From positions 1-46,758 of the forward strand of contig JAHFUI010000014.1 in assembly GCA_023265175.1 (NCBI GenBank): 46,758 nt of DNA, read 5' to 3'. The notes below the pieces were generated by a model. That model was given only the letters and a program-made list of their open reading frames with translations. It was not told where the DNA came from and did no database searches. Shown piece by piece: positions 15,677 to 29,846 of this stretch (position 1 is the stretch's first letter; each line of letters starts with the position of its first letter). The stretch is from Acidobacteriota bacterium (GTDB lineage: Bacteria > Acidobacteriota > Vicinamibacteria > Vicinamibacterales > CAVVIG01). A program made the translations under genes and the position numbers.

Positions 15677-17062
15677 CCCCTGATGTCTGACCTCCACGTC
15701 GTCGTCCTCGCGGCCGGCAAAGGGACGCGAATGAAATCGGCATGGCCGAAGGTGCTGCACCGCGTGGTCGGCGTCCCGATGATTGACTACGTGCTCAGAG
15801 AGGCTGCGGCGCTGGCGCCCCGCACGGTCACGATCGTCGTCGGACACCAGGCGGAGGCTCTGCAGTCCGCGCTTTCGCCCCAACCCGGTCGAACTTTTGT
15901 GGTCCAGGAGCCACAGCTGGGCACCGCACACGCCCTGCTTGCGACGGCAGGCGTGCTCGAGGACGCCCACGGCACGCTGGTCCTGCTGTCGGGAGACGTG
16001 CCGCTACTGGCGGCTAACACGCTGCAGAGGCTGGTGGAGCGCCACGCCTCGCTGGGCCCCGCGGCCACGGTCGTCACCGCCGTGGTGGACGAGTCTGGCG
16101 GCTATGGGCGAATCGTGCGGAGCGGCGAGCGGATTGCACGTATCGTTGAGGAGCGGGACGCGACGCCGGCGGAACGAAACATCCGTGAGATCAATTCGGG
16201 CATCTATGCGTTCGCGCTGGACGGGCTCTTCGAGGCGCTCCGGCAGATCGCCGCAGCGAACGCTCAACGGGAGTACTACCTTCCGGACCTCGTCGCCATT
16301 TTTGCGCAGCGTGGTCGACGGGTCGAAACGCTGAGCGTTGCGAACCCGGACGAGATTCGTGGGATCAACAGCCGCGGTGAGCTGGAAGAGGTGAGCCGAA
16401 TCGTGAGATCGCACAAGAACGCGGCGTTGATGGCGGCGGGCGTCACGATCGAGGACGCCGCGACGACCTACATCGAGCGCGACGTCGAAGTCGGCGGCGA
16501 CACGATCATCCATCCCGGCGTCTCGCTCGAGGGCGCGACGACGATCGGCGCCGGCTGCGAAATCCACAGCGGCGTGCGAATCGTCAATTCGCGCATCGGC
16601 GACCGCGTGGTCGTCTACAACCACTGCGTCATCACCGGCGCGACGATCGCCAGCGACGCGCGGATCGGTCCGTTTGCGCACCTGCGCCCCGAGACCGAGA
16701 TCCGCGAGGGCGCCCGCGTCGGAAATTTCGTGGAGCTCAAAAAGACGGTTCTCGGCCCGGGATCGAAGTCGATGCACCTGGCCTACCTCGGCGACGCGAC
16801 CATCGGCGCGAACGTCAATATCGGCGCCGGCACCATCACGTGCAACTACGACGGCGAGCGGAAGAATCAGACCGTCATCGAGGACGGCGCGTTCATCGGC
16901 AGCGACTCGCAGCTCGTCGCGCCGGTCACCGTGGGCAAGGGCGCGTACGTCGGCAGCGGGACCACCATCCGCGAGGACGTGCCGCCCGGCGCGCTTGCCG
17001 TCAGTGCCGGCAAGCAGCGCAATATCGAGGGATGGGCGGACAAGAAGGCCCCGCGAACATAG
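15674..17062 (+). CDS. glmU: Bifunctional UDP-N-acetylglucosamine pyrophosphorylase / glucosamine-1-phosphate N-acetyltransferase
   Basis: GlmU acetylates glucosamine-1-phosphate and joins it to UTP to make UDP-GlcNAc. The N-terminal half has VVVLAAGKGTRMKSAWPKVL, then QLGTAHAL, LLSGDVPLL and EINSGIYAF. The C-terminal half is a left-handed beta helix with HLRPETEIREGARVGNFVE, INIGAGT-like NVNIGAGTITCNYDG, and a VPPGALAVSAGKQRNIEGW end. The length, ~462 residues, is normal. ATGs at 15674 and 15683 are both possible; neither has a ribosome site, and the first lies inside the repeat. glmS follows 164 bases on. Confidence 0.96.
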   Translation: MPLMSDLHVVVLAAGKGTRMKSAWPKVLHRVVGVPMIDYVLREAAALAPRTVTIVVGHQAEALQSALSPQPGRTFVVQEPQLGTAHALLATAGVLEDAHGTLVLLSGDVPLLAANTLQRLVERHASLGPAATVVTAVVDESGGYGRIVRSGERIARIVEERDATPAERNIREINSGIYAFALDGLFEALRQIAAANAQREYYLPDLVAIFAQRGRRVETLSVANPDEIRGINSRGELEEVSRIVRSHKNAALMAAGVTIEDAATTYIERDVEVGGDTIIHPGVSLEGATTIGAGCEIHSGVRIVNSRIGDRVVVYNHCVITGATIASDARIGPFAHLRPETEIREGARVGNFVELKKTVLGPGSKSMHLAYLGDATIGANVNIGAGTITCNYDGERKNQTVIEDGAFIGSDSQLVAPVTVGKGAYVGSGTTIREDVPPGALAVSAGKQRNIEGWADKKAPRT

Positions 17063-17104
17063 GCATCCGCGACGTCCTGTTCTGGGTACCCGCGACCACG
17101 ACGG

Positions 17105-17220
17105 TGCGAGCGCGGCGCCGTGAACAATGTGGGCCCCGTGAAGGACCCCCGAGCGCGAGAGTCTACGCTCGAGCGCGAGGTCTTCAGAGCGAGCTGGGGG
17201 TGGGGCCCCAGCGAGTGGAG
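17105..17220. repeat. GC-rich imperfect palindrome between glmU and glmS
   Basis: An outer pair (GTGGGCCCC near 17110 and GGGGCCCCA near 17204, with CCCCC and GGGGG inside) encloses a tandem near-repeat, GAGCGCGAGAGTCTAC-GCTC then GAGCGCGAGGTCTTC. It fills most of the spacer. It is not a glmS ribozyme: I see no catalytic core and the GC-rich arms do not fit. It resembles the other word-built elements less closely. Confidence 0.45.
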
Positions 17221-17226
17221 TGAGTA

Positions 17227-19071
17227 ATGTGCGGGATCATCGGCTACATCGGACCCAAGGAAGTCGTCCCGATTCTCATCGACGGGTTGCGCCGGCTGGA
17301 GTACCGCGGCTACGACTCGGCAGGGGTGGCGGTCGTGCACGACGGCGAAGTGGATCTGCGCCGCAGCGCGGGCAAGCTGTCGCGGCTCGAAGACGTGATC
17401 AGGCTCAACCCCATCTCGGGCGAGTACGGCGTCGGCCACACGCGGTGGGCGACGCACGGCCGGCCGACCGAAGAGAACGCGCATCCGCACCGCGATTGCA
17501 CCGGCAAGATCGTCGTCGTCCACAACGGGATCATCGAGAACTATCTCGATCTCAAGCAGCAGCTTCAGCAGCAGGGCCACACGTTTGTCACGGAGACCGA
17601 CACCGAAATCGTCGCACATCTGGTCGAGCGCGAGATGAAGGACGACGGGCTCGAACACGCGGTGCGGCGCGCGCTGCTGCAGATGCGCGGGCTGTTCGCC
17701 CTCGTGCTGATCTCGGCCGACGATCCCGATAAAATCGTCGCCGTCAGAAACGGCCCGCCGATCGTCGTCGGCCTCGGCGACGGTGAATTCTTCGTCGCGT
17801 CGGACATTCCCGCGATCCTCAGTCACACGCGCGACGTCGTGTTCCTCGGAGACGAGGAGATGGCGATCGTCACCGCCACCGGCGTGGCGTTCACGGATTT
17901 CTTCGGGCGGCCGGTCTCCAAGGCGACGCAGCGCGTCCTGTGGGATCCGATCATGGCGGAGAAGGCCGGCTACAAGCACTTCATGCTCAAGGAGATCTTC
18001 GAGCAGCCGACCGCGGCGCGCGAGACAATCCTCGGCCGCGTCTCGCAGGACACCGGCCGCGTGTTTCTCGAAGAGATGAAGATCAGCGAGGAGCAGCTGC
18101 GCGCCGTCGAGCGCGTGACGATCCTGGCCTGCGGCACCTCATGGCACGCGGGGCTCGTCGGCAAGTACCTCCTCGAACAGCTCGCGCACGTCGCCGTGGA
18201 AGTCGACTACGGGTCCGAATACCGCTATCGGCATCCGATCGTCGCGCCCAATACGCTCGCCGTCGTCATCACGCAATCAGGCGAAACCGCCGATACGCTC
18301 GCGGCGCTGCGCGAGGCGAAGCGCCTCGGGGCGCGCAGCCTCGCCATCTGCAACGTGGTCGGCAGCATGGCCACGCGCGAAACCGAAGGGACCATCTACA
18401 CGCATGCCGGACCGGAAATCGGCGTGGCGTCGACCAAGGCCTTCACGTCGCAGCTCGTCGCGCTCTATCTGCTGGGTCTAGGTCTCGGCCAGGTGCGAGG
18501 GCTGCTGTCCCCGGAGGCATCGAAGCCGCACGTCGATGCGCTCCTCCAGCTGCCGCAGCTCCTGGAGCAGACGTTGAAGCTCGCGCCGGAAATCGACGAG
18601 ATTGCCGGCCGGTTTCACACGAAGACCGATTTCCTGTACCTGGGACGCGGCATCAACTACCCGATCGCGCTCGAGGGCGCGCTCAAGCTCAAGGAAATTT
18701 CGTACATTCATGCGGAAGGCTACCCGGCCGGCGAAATGAAACACGGGCCCATCGCGCTCATCGACGAGCGGATGCCGGTCGTGATCCTCGCGCCGGAGGA
18801 TCACGTCTTCGAGAAGATGATCGGAAACATGCAGGAAGTGAAGGCGCGGGGCGGCACGGTTCTCGCGCTCACCACCCGCGGCGACACGAAGCTGGCAACG
18901 ATCCTCGATCGGTCCCGCGATCACATCCTCGAGGTGCCGCGGGCGCCCGAGCTCCTCACGCCGATCGTGATGGTGTTGCCGCTTCAGCTTCTGGCGTACG
19001 ACATCGCCGTCCGTCGCGGCTGCGACGTCGATCAGCCCCGGAACCTCGCGAAAAGCGTGACGGTCGAGTAG
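17227..19071 (+). CDS. glmS: Glutamine--fructose-6-phosphate aminotransferase (isomerizing)
   Basis: GlmS makes glucosamine-6-phosphate from fructose-6-phosphate and glutamine, the first step to UDP-GlcNAc. The 614-residue product begins [17 protein letters not shown]; Cys2 becomes the N-terminal nucleophile after Met removal. The glutaminase domain (1-240) has [10 protein letters not shown] and [19 protein letters not shown]. Two SIS domains follow ([66 protein letters not shown]). The end, [13 protein letters not shown], is the classic C-tail. Its TAG stop is the start of a heptamer repeat. Confidence 0.98.
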   Translation: MCGIIGYIGPKEVVPILIDGLRRLEYRGYDSAGVAVVHDGEVDLRRSAGKLSRLEDVIRLNPISGEYGVGHTRWATHGRPTEENAHPHRDCTGKIVVVHNGIIENYLDLKQQLQQQGHTFVTETDTEIVAHLVEREMKDDGLEHAVRRALLQMRGLFALVLISADDPDKIVAVRNGPPIVVGLGDGEFFVASDIPAILSHTRDVVFLGDEEMAIVTATGVAFTDFFGRPVSKATQRVLWDPIMAEKAGYKHFMLKEIFEQPTAARETILGRVSQDTGRVFLEEMKISEEQLRAVERVTILACGTSWHAGLVGKYLLEQLAHVAVEVDYGSEYRYRHPIVAPNTLAVVITQSGETADTLAALREAKRLGARSLAICNVVGSMATRETEGTIYTHAGPEIGVASTKAFTSQLVALYLLGLGLGQVRGLLSPEASKPHVDALLQLPQLLEQTLKLAPEIDEIAGRFHTKTDFLYLGRGINYPIALEGALKLKEISYIHAEGYPAGEMKHGPIALIDERMPVVILAPEDHVFEKMIGNMQEVKARGGTVLALTTRGDTKLATILDRSRDHILEVPRAPELLTPIVMVLPLQLLAYDIAVRRGCDVDQPRNLAKSVTVE

Positions 19072-19147
19072 AGGCTGGAGGCTAGGGACTGGACGAAGAC
19101 GATGCTAAAGTCGTTCTAGCCTCAAGTCCCCAGCCTCAAGCCTCCAC
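19069..19147. repeat. Heptamer-built hairpin, RGGCTRG family, between glmS and pcrA
   Basis: Directly after the glmS stop (TAG 19069-19071) come AGGCTGG, AGGCTAG and GGACTGG (19072-19092). The right arm (19115-19147) is four such words in reverse complement. The arms pair at 21 of 25 positions across a ~22-base loop. The element runs to the base before the pcrA ATG and leaves no ribosome site of its own. Confidence 0.85.
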
Positions 19148-21421
19148 ATGGATTTTCTTCAGACCCTCAATCCCGAACAACGCGAAGCGGTTCTGCACGT
19201 CAAAGGCCCGCTGCTCATCCTCGCGGGCGCGGGATCGGGGAAGACGCGCGTCATTACCAGCCGCATCGCGTACCTGGTCGGCGACGGTCACGCCAATCCC
19301 GAAAACGTCCTCGCCGTCACGTTCACGAACAAAGCCTCGGAAGAGATGCGCGGCCGCGTCGAGACACTGCTCGGATCGGACTGCAGCCGGATGTGGGTGT
19401 CGACATTCCACTCGCTGTGCGCGCGTCTCCTGCGGCGTGAAGCGCCGGCCATCGGTTTGTCGCGCGACTTCGTGATCTACGACTCCTCCGACCAGCTCTC
19501 CGTCGTCAAGCAAGCGCTCAAGGATCTGGACATCGATGACAGCTTCGTTCAGCCACGGGCGGCGCTGTCGCGGATCAGCCACGCCAAGAACCGGATGGAG
19601 AGCCCGGCCGCTTTCGCCTCGTCGGTCGACTTCAACCCGCGCGACGAGGAGATCGCGAAGATCTACACCTACTACGTGAACGCGCTGAAGGAAAGCAGCG
19701 CGCTGGACTTCGATGACCTTCTCTTGAAGACCGTCGAGCTGTTCGAGCAGTCCGTGAAAGTCCGCCAGAAGTACGCCCAACAATTTCGCTTCGTGATGGT
19801 CGACGAGTACCAGGACACCAACCGGCCTCAATATCTGCTGATTCGACGGCTGGCCGGCACCCACCGGAACCTGTGCGTCGTGGGCGATCCGGATCAGTCG
19901 ATCTACAAGTGGCGCGGCGCCGATCTGCGCAACCTGCTCGACTTCGAACAGGACTTTCCCGAGGCGAAGACCGTCAAGCTCGAACGCAACTATCGATCGA
20001 CGCAGATCATTCTCGATGCGGCGTCGGCGGTCATCGGCCAGAACCGCAATCGCAAGGACAAGCACCTGTGGACCGATCGAAAGGGCGGCAAGCGGATCGT
20101 CTATTTCCGCGGCAACGACGAGCTCGAAGAAGCCGATTTCATCACCCGAACGGCGCGACAGGCGCTCGCCGACGATGTGGACGCGATGGTGGCGGTCTTG
20201 TACCGCACCAACGCGCAGTCGCGCACGATTGAAGACGCGCTGATGCGCGAGGGGCTGGCGTACAAGGTCGTCGGCGGCGTGCGATTCTACGAGCGCAAGG
20301 AAATCAAGGACGCGCTGGCGTACATGCGGCTGGTCATCAACCCGCACGACGATGTCAGCTTGCGGCGTGTCATCAATGTCCCTCCGCGCGGCATCGGCAA
20401 GGGCGTCATGGACGCCGTCGACAAGATCTCGCCGGCCTCCCCGGAGAATCTGCCCCTGCTCGCTGCCGGCCTGGCTCCCGCGCCTTCCGCCAATTCTCTT
20501 TGGGCGCGTATCGTTCGCGGCCTCGAGGAAGGCTCGTTCACCGGGCGGGCGTCCGCATCGCTGACGGCGTTTCGCGATCTGATCGTCACCTTGACCGACA
20601 TCGCGCAGTCAGATTCGGTGTCCGTCGCGATCAGCAAGATGCTGGACCGCAGCGGCTGCCTGCAGGACCTGCGCGAGGAACGAAGCGAGGACGCGGAAGG
20701 GCGCATCGAAAACCTCGCCGAGCTCGTGTCGGCCGCTCGCGAGTACGAAAGCCGCGATCCGGAACCCACGCTGGGCGGCTTCGTCGACCGCTTGTCGCTG
20801 CTCTCCGACGTCGACGAGGAGCAAGGCCAGCGCGACGCGCGCGTGTGGCTCATGACGCTCCACAGCGCCAAGGGACTGGAATTCCCGGTCGTCATTCTCG
20901 CGGGGTTGGAGGAAGGCCTCTTCCCCCATTCCCGATCGCGTGACGATCAGGAGGAGCTCGAGGAAGAGCGGCGGCTGTGCTATGTCGGTATGACGCGGGC
21001 ACGGGCCCGCCTCGTCCTGACCGGCGCGGCGCGGCGGCGAATCTTCGGCGAGTATCGGGCGAGCGAGCCGTCCCGCTTCATCGACGAGGTGCCCGCGGAG
21101 CTGGTCGATCGGATCAAGCCGTCGTATTCACCGCCGGCGCACCAAGGCAGCTTCCCACATTACGAATTCAGAACGAACCCGTACGGCCGGGGCGGCCGGG
21201 GACGCGTCCGCGAGGAGCCGGCGGCGTACAAGTACGAAGACGAGGATCAGTCGACCGGTCTGGCGCTGCGGCAGGGCATGAAGGTCAAGCATCCGCAGTT
21301 CGGGGTCGGTACCGTCCTCAGCGTCGAGGCGCTGGACGACGATACGAAACTGGTCGTGCGGTTCGCCGATGTGGGTCAGAAAACGCTGCGCGCCAAATAC
21401 GCGCGCTTGGAACTCGCGTAA
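19148..21421 (+). CDS. pcrA: ATP-dependent DNA helicase, UvrD/PcrA type
   Basis: A superfamily 1A 3'-5' helicase for repair, plasmid replication and removal of stalled RNA polymerase. The 757-residue product has Walker A AGAGSGKT at 26-33, then TFTNKASEEMRGRV, FHSLCARLLRR, Walker B VDEYQDTN, GDPDQSIYKWRGAD, LERNYRST, LMTLHSAKGLEFPVV and RLCYVGMTRARARL. The last ~50 residues (GMKVKHPQFGVGTVLSVEA) form the Tudor-like RNA-polymerase-binding domain of PcrA. Length and domains match PcrA/UvrD, not Rep or RecB. The ATG lacks a Shine-Dalgarno site. Confidence 0.96.
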   Translation: MDFLQTLNPEQREAVLHVKGPLLILAGAGSGKTRVITSRIAYLVGDGHANPENVLAVTFTNKASEEMRGRVETLLGSDCSRMWVSTFHSLCARLLRREAPAIGLSRDFVIYDSSDQLSVVKQALKDLDIDDSFVQPRAALSRISHAKNRMESPAAFASSVDFNPRDEEIAKIYTYYVNALKESSALDFDDLLLKTVELFEQSVKVRQKYAQQFRFVMVDEYQDTNRPQYLLIRRLAGTHRNLCVVGDPDQSIYKWRGADLRNLLDFEQDFPEAKTVKLERNYRSTQIILDAASAVIGQNRNRKDKHLWTDRKGGKRIVYFRGNDELEEADFITRTARQALADDVDAMVAVLYRTNAQSRTIEDALMREGLAYKVVGGVRFYERKEIKDALAYMRLVINPHDDVSLRRVINVPPRGIGKGVMDAVDKISPASPENLPLLAAGLAPAPSANSLWARIVRGLEEGSFTGRASASLTAFRDLIVTLTDIAQSDSVSVAISKMLDRSGCLQDLREERSEDAEGRIENLAELVSAAREYESRDPEPTLGGFVDRLSLLSDVDEEQGQRDARVWLMTLHSAKGLEFPVVILAGLEEGLFPHSRSRDDQEELEEERRLCYVGMTRARARLVLTGAARRRIFGEYRASEPSRFIDEVPAELVDRIKPSYSPPAHQGSFPHYEFRTNPYGRGGRGRVREEPAAYKYEDEDQSTGLALRQGMKVKHPQFGVGTVLSVEALDDDTKLVVRFADVGQKTLRAKYARLELA

Positions 21422-21425
21422 TGCA

Positions 21426-21947
21426 TTACCGGACCGCGAACCCGGTCACAATCCAGCGGCCGACGATGTCCCGATCGCCTTTCAGAATCGCGCGCTGCAA
21501 AATGACGTTCAGGATTTTCCGCGCGGTGCGCCCGTTCGGCAGTCTGACGGGCGCCTGAATCGTCACGTCCTTCGACACCATCTCGCCGGCGTACTTGCTC
21601 ACATCGATCGGCTGGCGCGGGTCATCGACGCTGATCTCGGTGATCCGACGCTCGGACTCGCGCATGTTCAGCGGCTTATGTTCGTCTGGGCTGACGCGCA
21701 CGATCGTGAATGTGGTGACCGTGCCTTGCACGTGCGGCTCGAACGGAACGGTCGCGAAGGCCTGCAGCGCGGTCTTGTCGCGCAGTCTGGACGCGCTGAA
21801 GAACTGATCCAGGAGGGTCTGCTCGGGTCCGTACCTGGCGCACGCCGCAATCAAGAGCGCCAGGGTGAGGACTGCAATCGCTGAAATTGAAGACTTCAAA
21901 TTGAAGATTGGAGATATTGGAGATCTCAAATCTCCAGTTTCACCCAT
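21426..21947 (-). CDS. Putative lipoprotein of unknown function downstream of gyrA
   Basis: The 173-residue reading starts at an ATG whose bases overlap the last codons of gyrA (8-base overlap), which suggests translational coupling. The lipobox ALLIAAC puts the lipidated Cys at residue 36, which is late. A TTG at 21899 would put it at residue 20, closer to normal. The mature protein has QTLLDQFFSASRLRDKTALQ, then TIVRVSPDEHKPLN and a C-terminal part with DVTIQAPVRLPNGRTARKIL. No family is recognised. The N-terminal codons come from an AT-rich word repeat. It converges with pcrA, 4 bases apart. Confidence 0.7.
   Translation of the reverse strand: MGETGDLRSPISPIFNLKSSISAIAVLTLALLIAACARYGPEQTLLDQFFSASRLRDKTALQAFATVPFEPHVQGTVTTFTIVRVSPDEHKPLNMRESERRITEISVDDPRQPIDVSKYAGEMVSKDVTIQAPVRLPNGRTARKILNVILQRAILKGDRDIVGRWIVTGFAVR
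21883..21944. repeat. AT-rich word repeat, ATTGGAGAT/TTGAAGA family, at the end of gyrA
   Basis: The region holds iterated ~7-9-base words (ATTGAAGA, ATTGGAGAT twice) and a short hairpin, TGGAGAT then ATCTCCA, with a 5-base loop. It covers the gyrA stop and the signal-peptide codons of the lipoprotein. It is much richer in A+T than its surroundings. Confidence 0.6.
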
Positions 21948-24420
21948 CAACCGGCTCGTCCTCCCTCTCGGCGAGTCGCGCCACTGAAACGACCTTGTCC
22001 TCGGCATCGATGTCGATGAGTCGCACGCCCTGGGTCGCGCGGCCGATCGATCGCACGTCGTTGGTCGGCATACGGATGATCATGCCCTGCTGCGTAATCA
22101 CCAGCAGCTCGTCGCCCTCCCGCACGTAGGCGATGCCGACGACCTGACCGTTGCGCTCGGAGGTGGATATGTTGATGACGCCAACGCCGCCACGGGATTG
22201 GACGCGGTATTCGTCGATTTCGGTCCGCTTCCCGAATCCACGCTCCGTCACTGTGAGCAGCGTGCCCACCGGCTTCACCACTTCCATCGCCACGACGTAG
22301 TCATCGTCTCGAAGGGTGATTCCGCGGACGCCGTACGCCGTGCGCCCCATCGCCCGCACGTCGGTTTCCGGGAAGCGAATGGCCATGCCGTTGCGCGTGC
22401 CGATGAACATCTCGCCGGTGTCGTCGGTGACCTGGACGGCGATGACGGCGTCGCTGTCGTCGACCCCCATCGCAATGATGCCGCCCGCGCGCGGGTTGCT
22501 GAAGGCCGAGAGCGCCGTCTTCTTGATGACGCCGCCGCGGCTTCCCATCACGACGAACTTGTCGTCCTCGAACTCTTTCACGGCGACCATCGCCGCGATC
22601 TTTTCGCCTTCGTCCATCGAGACGAGATTGGCGATGGCTTTGCCCTTGCCGCCGGGGCCGACGTCCGGGATCTCGTGCACCTTCAGCCAGTACGCGCGGC
22701 CGCGGTCCGAGAAAATCATGATGTAGGCGTGCGTCGACGCCACGAAGACGTGGCTGACGAAGTCCTCGTCGCGCGTGCGCATGCCGATGCGGCCCTTGCC
22801 GCCACGCCGCTGATTCCGGTAGGTGGAAATGGCCGTCCGCTTGATGTATCCCGTGTTGCTGACGGTAATCGCCATGTCTTCTTCGGCGATCAGATCCTCG
22901 ACGTTCAGCTCGCCGGTCGCATCGATGATCTCGGTGCGGCGCGCGTCGCCGTACCTGCTCTGCACCGCGCGCAGCTCGCCCACGATGATCTGCATGAGCA
23001 GCTGCTCGCTGGCGAGAATCGCGCGGAGCCGCTCAATCGTCTTCAGCAACTCCGCGAGCTCGTCGAGAATCTTCTGCCGCTCGAGACCGGTGAGCCGCTG
23101 GAGCTGCATGTCCAGAATCGCCTGCGCCTGAATCTGCGACAAGCCGAACTGCGTGATCAGGCCGTCGCGCGCCTCGGGAACGGTCTTGGATCCGCGGATT
23201 AGCGTGATGACCGCATCGAGATGATCGAGCGCGATCTTGAGGCCTTCGAGAACGTGATAACGCGCCTCGGCCTTGCGCAGCTCGAATTCCGTCCGGCGGC
23301 GAACGACCTCGCGTCGAAAGTCGACGAAGCTCTCGATCAGCTCGAGCAGTGTCATCACCTTGGGCCGGCCGCCGACGATCGCCAGCATGATGATGCCGAA
23401 CCCGAGCTGGAGCTGCGTGTGCTTGTAGAGATTGTTGAGGATCACCTCCGGCATCTCGCCGCGCTTCAGCTCGATGGCGATACGCATGCCTTCACGGTCG
23501 GACTCGTCGCGCAGATCGGAGATGCCCTCAATCGTCTTCTCGCGCACGAGCTCGGCGATCCGCTCGATCAACTTCGCCTTGTTGACCTGATACGGAATCT
23601 CCGTGACGATGATCGACTGCTTGTCGCCCTTCTTGTTCGTCTCGAGGATCGACTTCGCCCGCATCAGAATCGATCCGCGGCCGGTCGTGTAGGCCTGCAC
23701 GGCACCCTGCCGCCCGACGATGAGTCCGCCGGTCGGGAAGTCCGGCGCAGGTATCAACCGAATCAGATTCCGCAGCTTGTCGGCGCGCGAGAGAGGTGAT
23801 TCCGCCTGCTTCAGATGGGTGTTCTCGATCAGCCAGACGCACGCCTCGATGACCTCGCGGAGATTGTGTGGCGGGACGTTGGTCGCCATCCCGACGGCGA
23901 TCCCCGCCGATCCGTTGACGAGCAGGTTCGGAAACGGCGCGGGAAGGACGGTTGGCTCCTCGGTGGTTTCGTCGTAGTTGGGGACGAAGTCGACCGTCTC
24001 GTTGTCGAGATCCGACATCATGGCGTCGGCCAGCGCCTTGAGCCGCGCTTCCGTGTACCGCATCGCCGCGGGCGGGTCGCCGTCGACCGAGCCGAAGTTG
24101 CCCTGACCGTCGACCAGCGGGTAGCGCATGTTGAAGCCCTGCGCCATCCGGACGAGCGTGTCGTAGATCGACGCGTCGCCGTGGGGATGGAAGTTGCCCA
24201 TCACCTCGCCGACGATCTTGGCGCACTTGCGGTACCCGCGCGTGGCCGACAAGCCCATGGTCTTCATCCCGTACATCACGCGGCGATGAGCGGGCTTGAG
24301 GCCGTCGCGCGCGTCTGGCAGCGCTCGTCCAATGATTACGCTCATGGCGTAATCCATGTACGACCGCTTCATTTCGTCTTCGATGTTGACGGGGTGCTGG
24401 TGCAGTGCGAACTCTGTCAT
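21940..24420 (-). CDS. gyrA: DNA gyrase subunit A
   Basis: GyrA cuts and rejoins DNA to introduce negative supercoils together with GyrB. The 826-residue product has the E. coli numbering intact at the N-terminus: the catalytic Tyr is Y122 in [10 protein letters not shown]. The quinolone region reads [10 protein letters not shown], so position 83 is Ala in place of the usual Ser; Asp87 is kept. The GyrA box QRRGGKG at about 536-542 marks gyrase, not topoisomerase IV. Six beta-pinwheel blades follow. The ATG is the complement of 24418-24420. It follows gyrB after 81 bases filled by a heptamer hairpin. Confidence 0.98.
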   Translation of the reverse strand: MTEFALHQHPVNIEDEMKRSYMDYAMSVIIGRALPDARDGLKPAHRRVMYGMKTMGLSATRGYRKCAKIVGEVMGNFHPHGDASIYDTLVRMAQGFNMRYPLVDGQGNFGSVDGDPPAAMRYTEARLKALADAMMSDLDNETVDFVPNYDETTEEPTVLPAPFPNLLVNGSAGIAVGMATNVPPHNLREVIEACVWLIENTHLKQAESPLSRADKLRNLIRLIPAPDFPTGGLIVGRQGAVQAYTTGRGSILMRAKSILETNKKGDKQSIIVTEIPYQVNKAKLIERIAELVREKTIEGISDLRDESDREGMRIAIELKRGEMPEVILNNLYKHTQLQLGFGIIMLAIVGGRPKVMTLLELIESFVDFRREVVRRRTEFELRKAEARYHVLEGLKIALDHLDAVITLIRGSKTVPEARDGLITQFGLSQIQAQAILDMQLQRLTGLERQKILDELAELLKTIERLRAILASEQLLMQIIVGELRAVQSRYGDARRTEIIDATGELNVEDLIAEEDMAITVSNTGYIKRTAISTYRNQRRGGKGRIGMRTRDEDFVSHVFVASTHAYIMIFSDRGRAYWLKVHEIPDVGPGGKGKAIANLVSMDEGEKIAAMVAVKEFEDDKFVVMGSRGGVIKKTALSAFSNPRAGGIIAMGVDDSDAVIAVQVTDDTGEMFIGTRNGMAIRFPETDVRAMGRTAYGVRGITLRDDDYVVAMEVVKPVGTLLTVTERGFGKRTEIDEYRVQSRGGVGVINISTSERNGQVVGIAYVREGDELLVITQQGMIIRMPTNDVRSIGRATQGVRLIDIDAEDKVVSVARLAEREDEPVDG

Positions 24421-28253
<3,833 letters not shown>

Positions 28254-28511
28254 GGCTGTGCTGACCTCGAAGTGGGCGGGGGTTGTCCCGCGATCCCCTG
28301 GAATAAGGAGAGATTCGAGAATCTAAATTATAACGGAAAAGAAGGTGTGTTGAAAAATACGGTCCGCCCGTTAGTGCTTGACTTTCAATAAGTTAAGTTG
28401 TGTAGAAAATGTGGTCAAAAACCCACCCACGCGGTTGTCCCACCCACCTCGATAATTCTCAACAGATGGTCCACAAGCTCAGCATCGCGGTTTGTGGAAA
28501 AGCGGTAGCCT
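28254..28511. other. dnaA-dnaN spacer with a DnaA box and an AT-rich tract
   Basis: One good DnaA box, TGTGGAAAA (reverse of TTTTCCACA), lies at 28493-28501. Weaker relatives occur nearby (TGTTGAAAA near 28349, TGGTCCACA near 28468). The tract 28310-28430 is clearly AT-rich for this genome and contains TATAAT of the presumed dnaN promoter. Immediately after the dnaA stop (TAG) the minus strand reads AGGCTAC, a single word of the RGGCTRG family. Confidence 0.6.
28327..28332 (-). promoter_or_regulatory. Possible -10 box of dnaN
   Basis: TATAAT is a perfect -10 hexamer on the minus strand. The matching -35 position shows only TTTCAA. The leader would be about 67 bases. Confidence 0.35.
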
Positions 28512-29846
28512 CTATCGAAATCCTTCGAGAAAGTTACTGATGAGCGTGTTGAAAACCCCGTCTTTTTTACGCAGATCCTCGATCTTGCGAATGGAGTGGA
28601 TGACCGTCGAATGATGTTTGCCGCCAAAACTGCGGCCGATCTCCGGCAGCGACGCGCGCGTCAGCGACTTGCACAGGTACATCGCCACCTGGCGAGGCAT
28701 GGCAATCGATTTCGAGTTATTCCGCGATTTCAAGTCGGCCAGTTTAAGGTTGTAGTAATCCGACACGAACTTCTGGATAATCTCGATGGTCACCGCTTTT
28801 TCTTCGTGGTCGAGGATGTTTTTCAGGACCTCTTGCGCGAGCGGCAGCGTAATCTCCTGTCCGGTCAACGACGCATACGCGATCAACCGGATCAGTGATC
28901 CCTCGAGCTCCCGGATGTTCGATTTGATCTTGCCGGCAATGTAGATCGCGACATTGTCCGGCAGCGGCACCGCTTCGGCATCCGCCTTCTTCTTTAAAAT
29001 CGCGATCTTGGTTTCCAGGTCAGGTGACTGGATATCCGCGATTAACCCCCACTCGAACCGCGATCGGAGGCGCTCTTCGAGCGAGGTGATCTCGTGCGGC
29101 GGGCAGTCGCTGCTGATGACGATCTGTTTTTGTGAGTCGTAGAGCGCGTTAAAAGTGTGGAAAAATTCGGTCTGCGTTCCTTCCTTCCCCGCGATGAACT
29201 GCACATCGTCCACGAGCAGCACGTCAACGGTGCGATAGCGCTCGCGAAAATCGATGATCCGATCGTACCGAACCGCGTTGATCATCTCGTTCATGAACCG
29301 CTCCGCCGAGATGTAGGTGAGCTTCAGGTGACGATCGTGGCGCACCACGTACTGCCCGATGGCGTGCATCAAGTGCGTCTTGCCGAGGCCCACGCCGCCG
29401 TAGATGAATAACGGATTGTACGAGCGCGATGGGGCCTCGGCGACCGCGCGGCAGGCGGCGTGCGCAAACTGATTCGACGATCCGACGATGAAGGTGTCGA
29501 AGGTGTAGCGCGGGTTCAGGCCGGCGGGGCCCGGGCTGACCGCTACTAGTGGGTCCGCCGACTCGAGCGCCGCCGCTTCCTCGGGACCGAGCGGAATGGG
29601 CGCGTCGCCGGCTGCGTCGGACACGAAGTTCACGGCCAACGCGCTTTTTTTCAGCTCGCCCATGGCTTCGCTGATGACGCCCGAGTAATGTTTCGTGAGC
29701 CAGTCCTTGAACAGCGGATTCGGGACGCGCACGGTGACGGCGGCGGTGTCTTCGGCGACGAACGTGGTCGGCTTGAACCAGGTGTAGAAGCTGTGGCGAT
29801 TCACCTTGGCTTCGATGCGCGCGAGAATTTCTTCCCAGAGGTTCAT
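28512..29846 (-). CDS. dnaA: Chromosomal replication initiator DnaA
   Basis: DnaA binds DnaA boxes and melts the origin. The 444-residue product has domain I ([20 protein letters not shown]), a linker, then the AAA+ domain [22 protein letters not shown], Walker [14 protein letters not shown], Walker [16 protein letters not shown], and [20 protein letters not shown]. Domain IV has [20 protein letters not shown] and [16 protein letters not shown], the DnaA-box-binding signature. The ATG is the complement of 29844-29846. It is divergent from rpmH, with the origin candidate between them. Confidence 0.98.
   Translation of the reverse strand: MNLWEEILARIEAKVNRHSFYTWFKPTTFVAEDTAAVTVRVPNPLFKDWLTKHYSGVISEAMGELKKSALAVNFVSDAAGDAPIPLGPEEAAALESADPLVAVSPGPAGLNPRYTFDTFIVGSSNQFAHAACRAVAEAPSRSYNPLFIYGGVGLGKTHLMHAIGQYVVRHDRHLKLTYISAERFMNEMINAVRYDRIIDFRERYRTVDVLLVDDVQFIAGKEGTQTEFFHTFNALYDSQKQIVISSDCPPHEITSLEERLRSRFEWGLIADIQSPDLETKIAILKKKADAEAVPLPDNVAIYIAGKIKSNIRELEGSLIRLIAYASLTGQEITLPLAQEVLKNILDHEEKAVTIEIIQKFVSDYYNLKLADLKSRNNSKSIAMPRQVAMYLCKSLTRASLPEIGRSFGGKHHSTVIHSIRKIEDLRKKDGVFNTLISNFLEGFR

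Noticed and set aside
17063-17226. glmS ribozyme before glmS
   Set aside because: The spacer has GC-rich imperfect repeats but not the conserved ribozyme core, which is in any case typical of Firmicutes.
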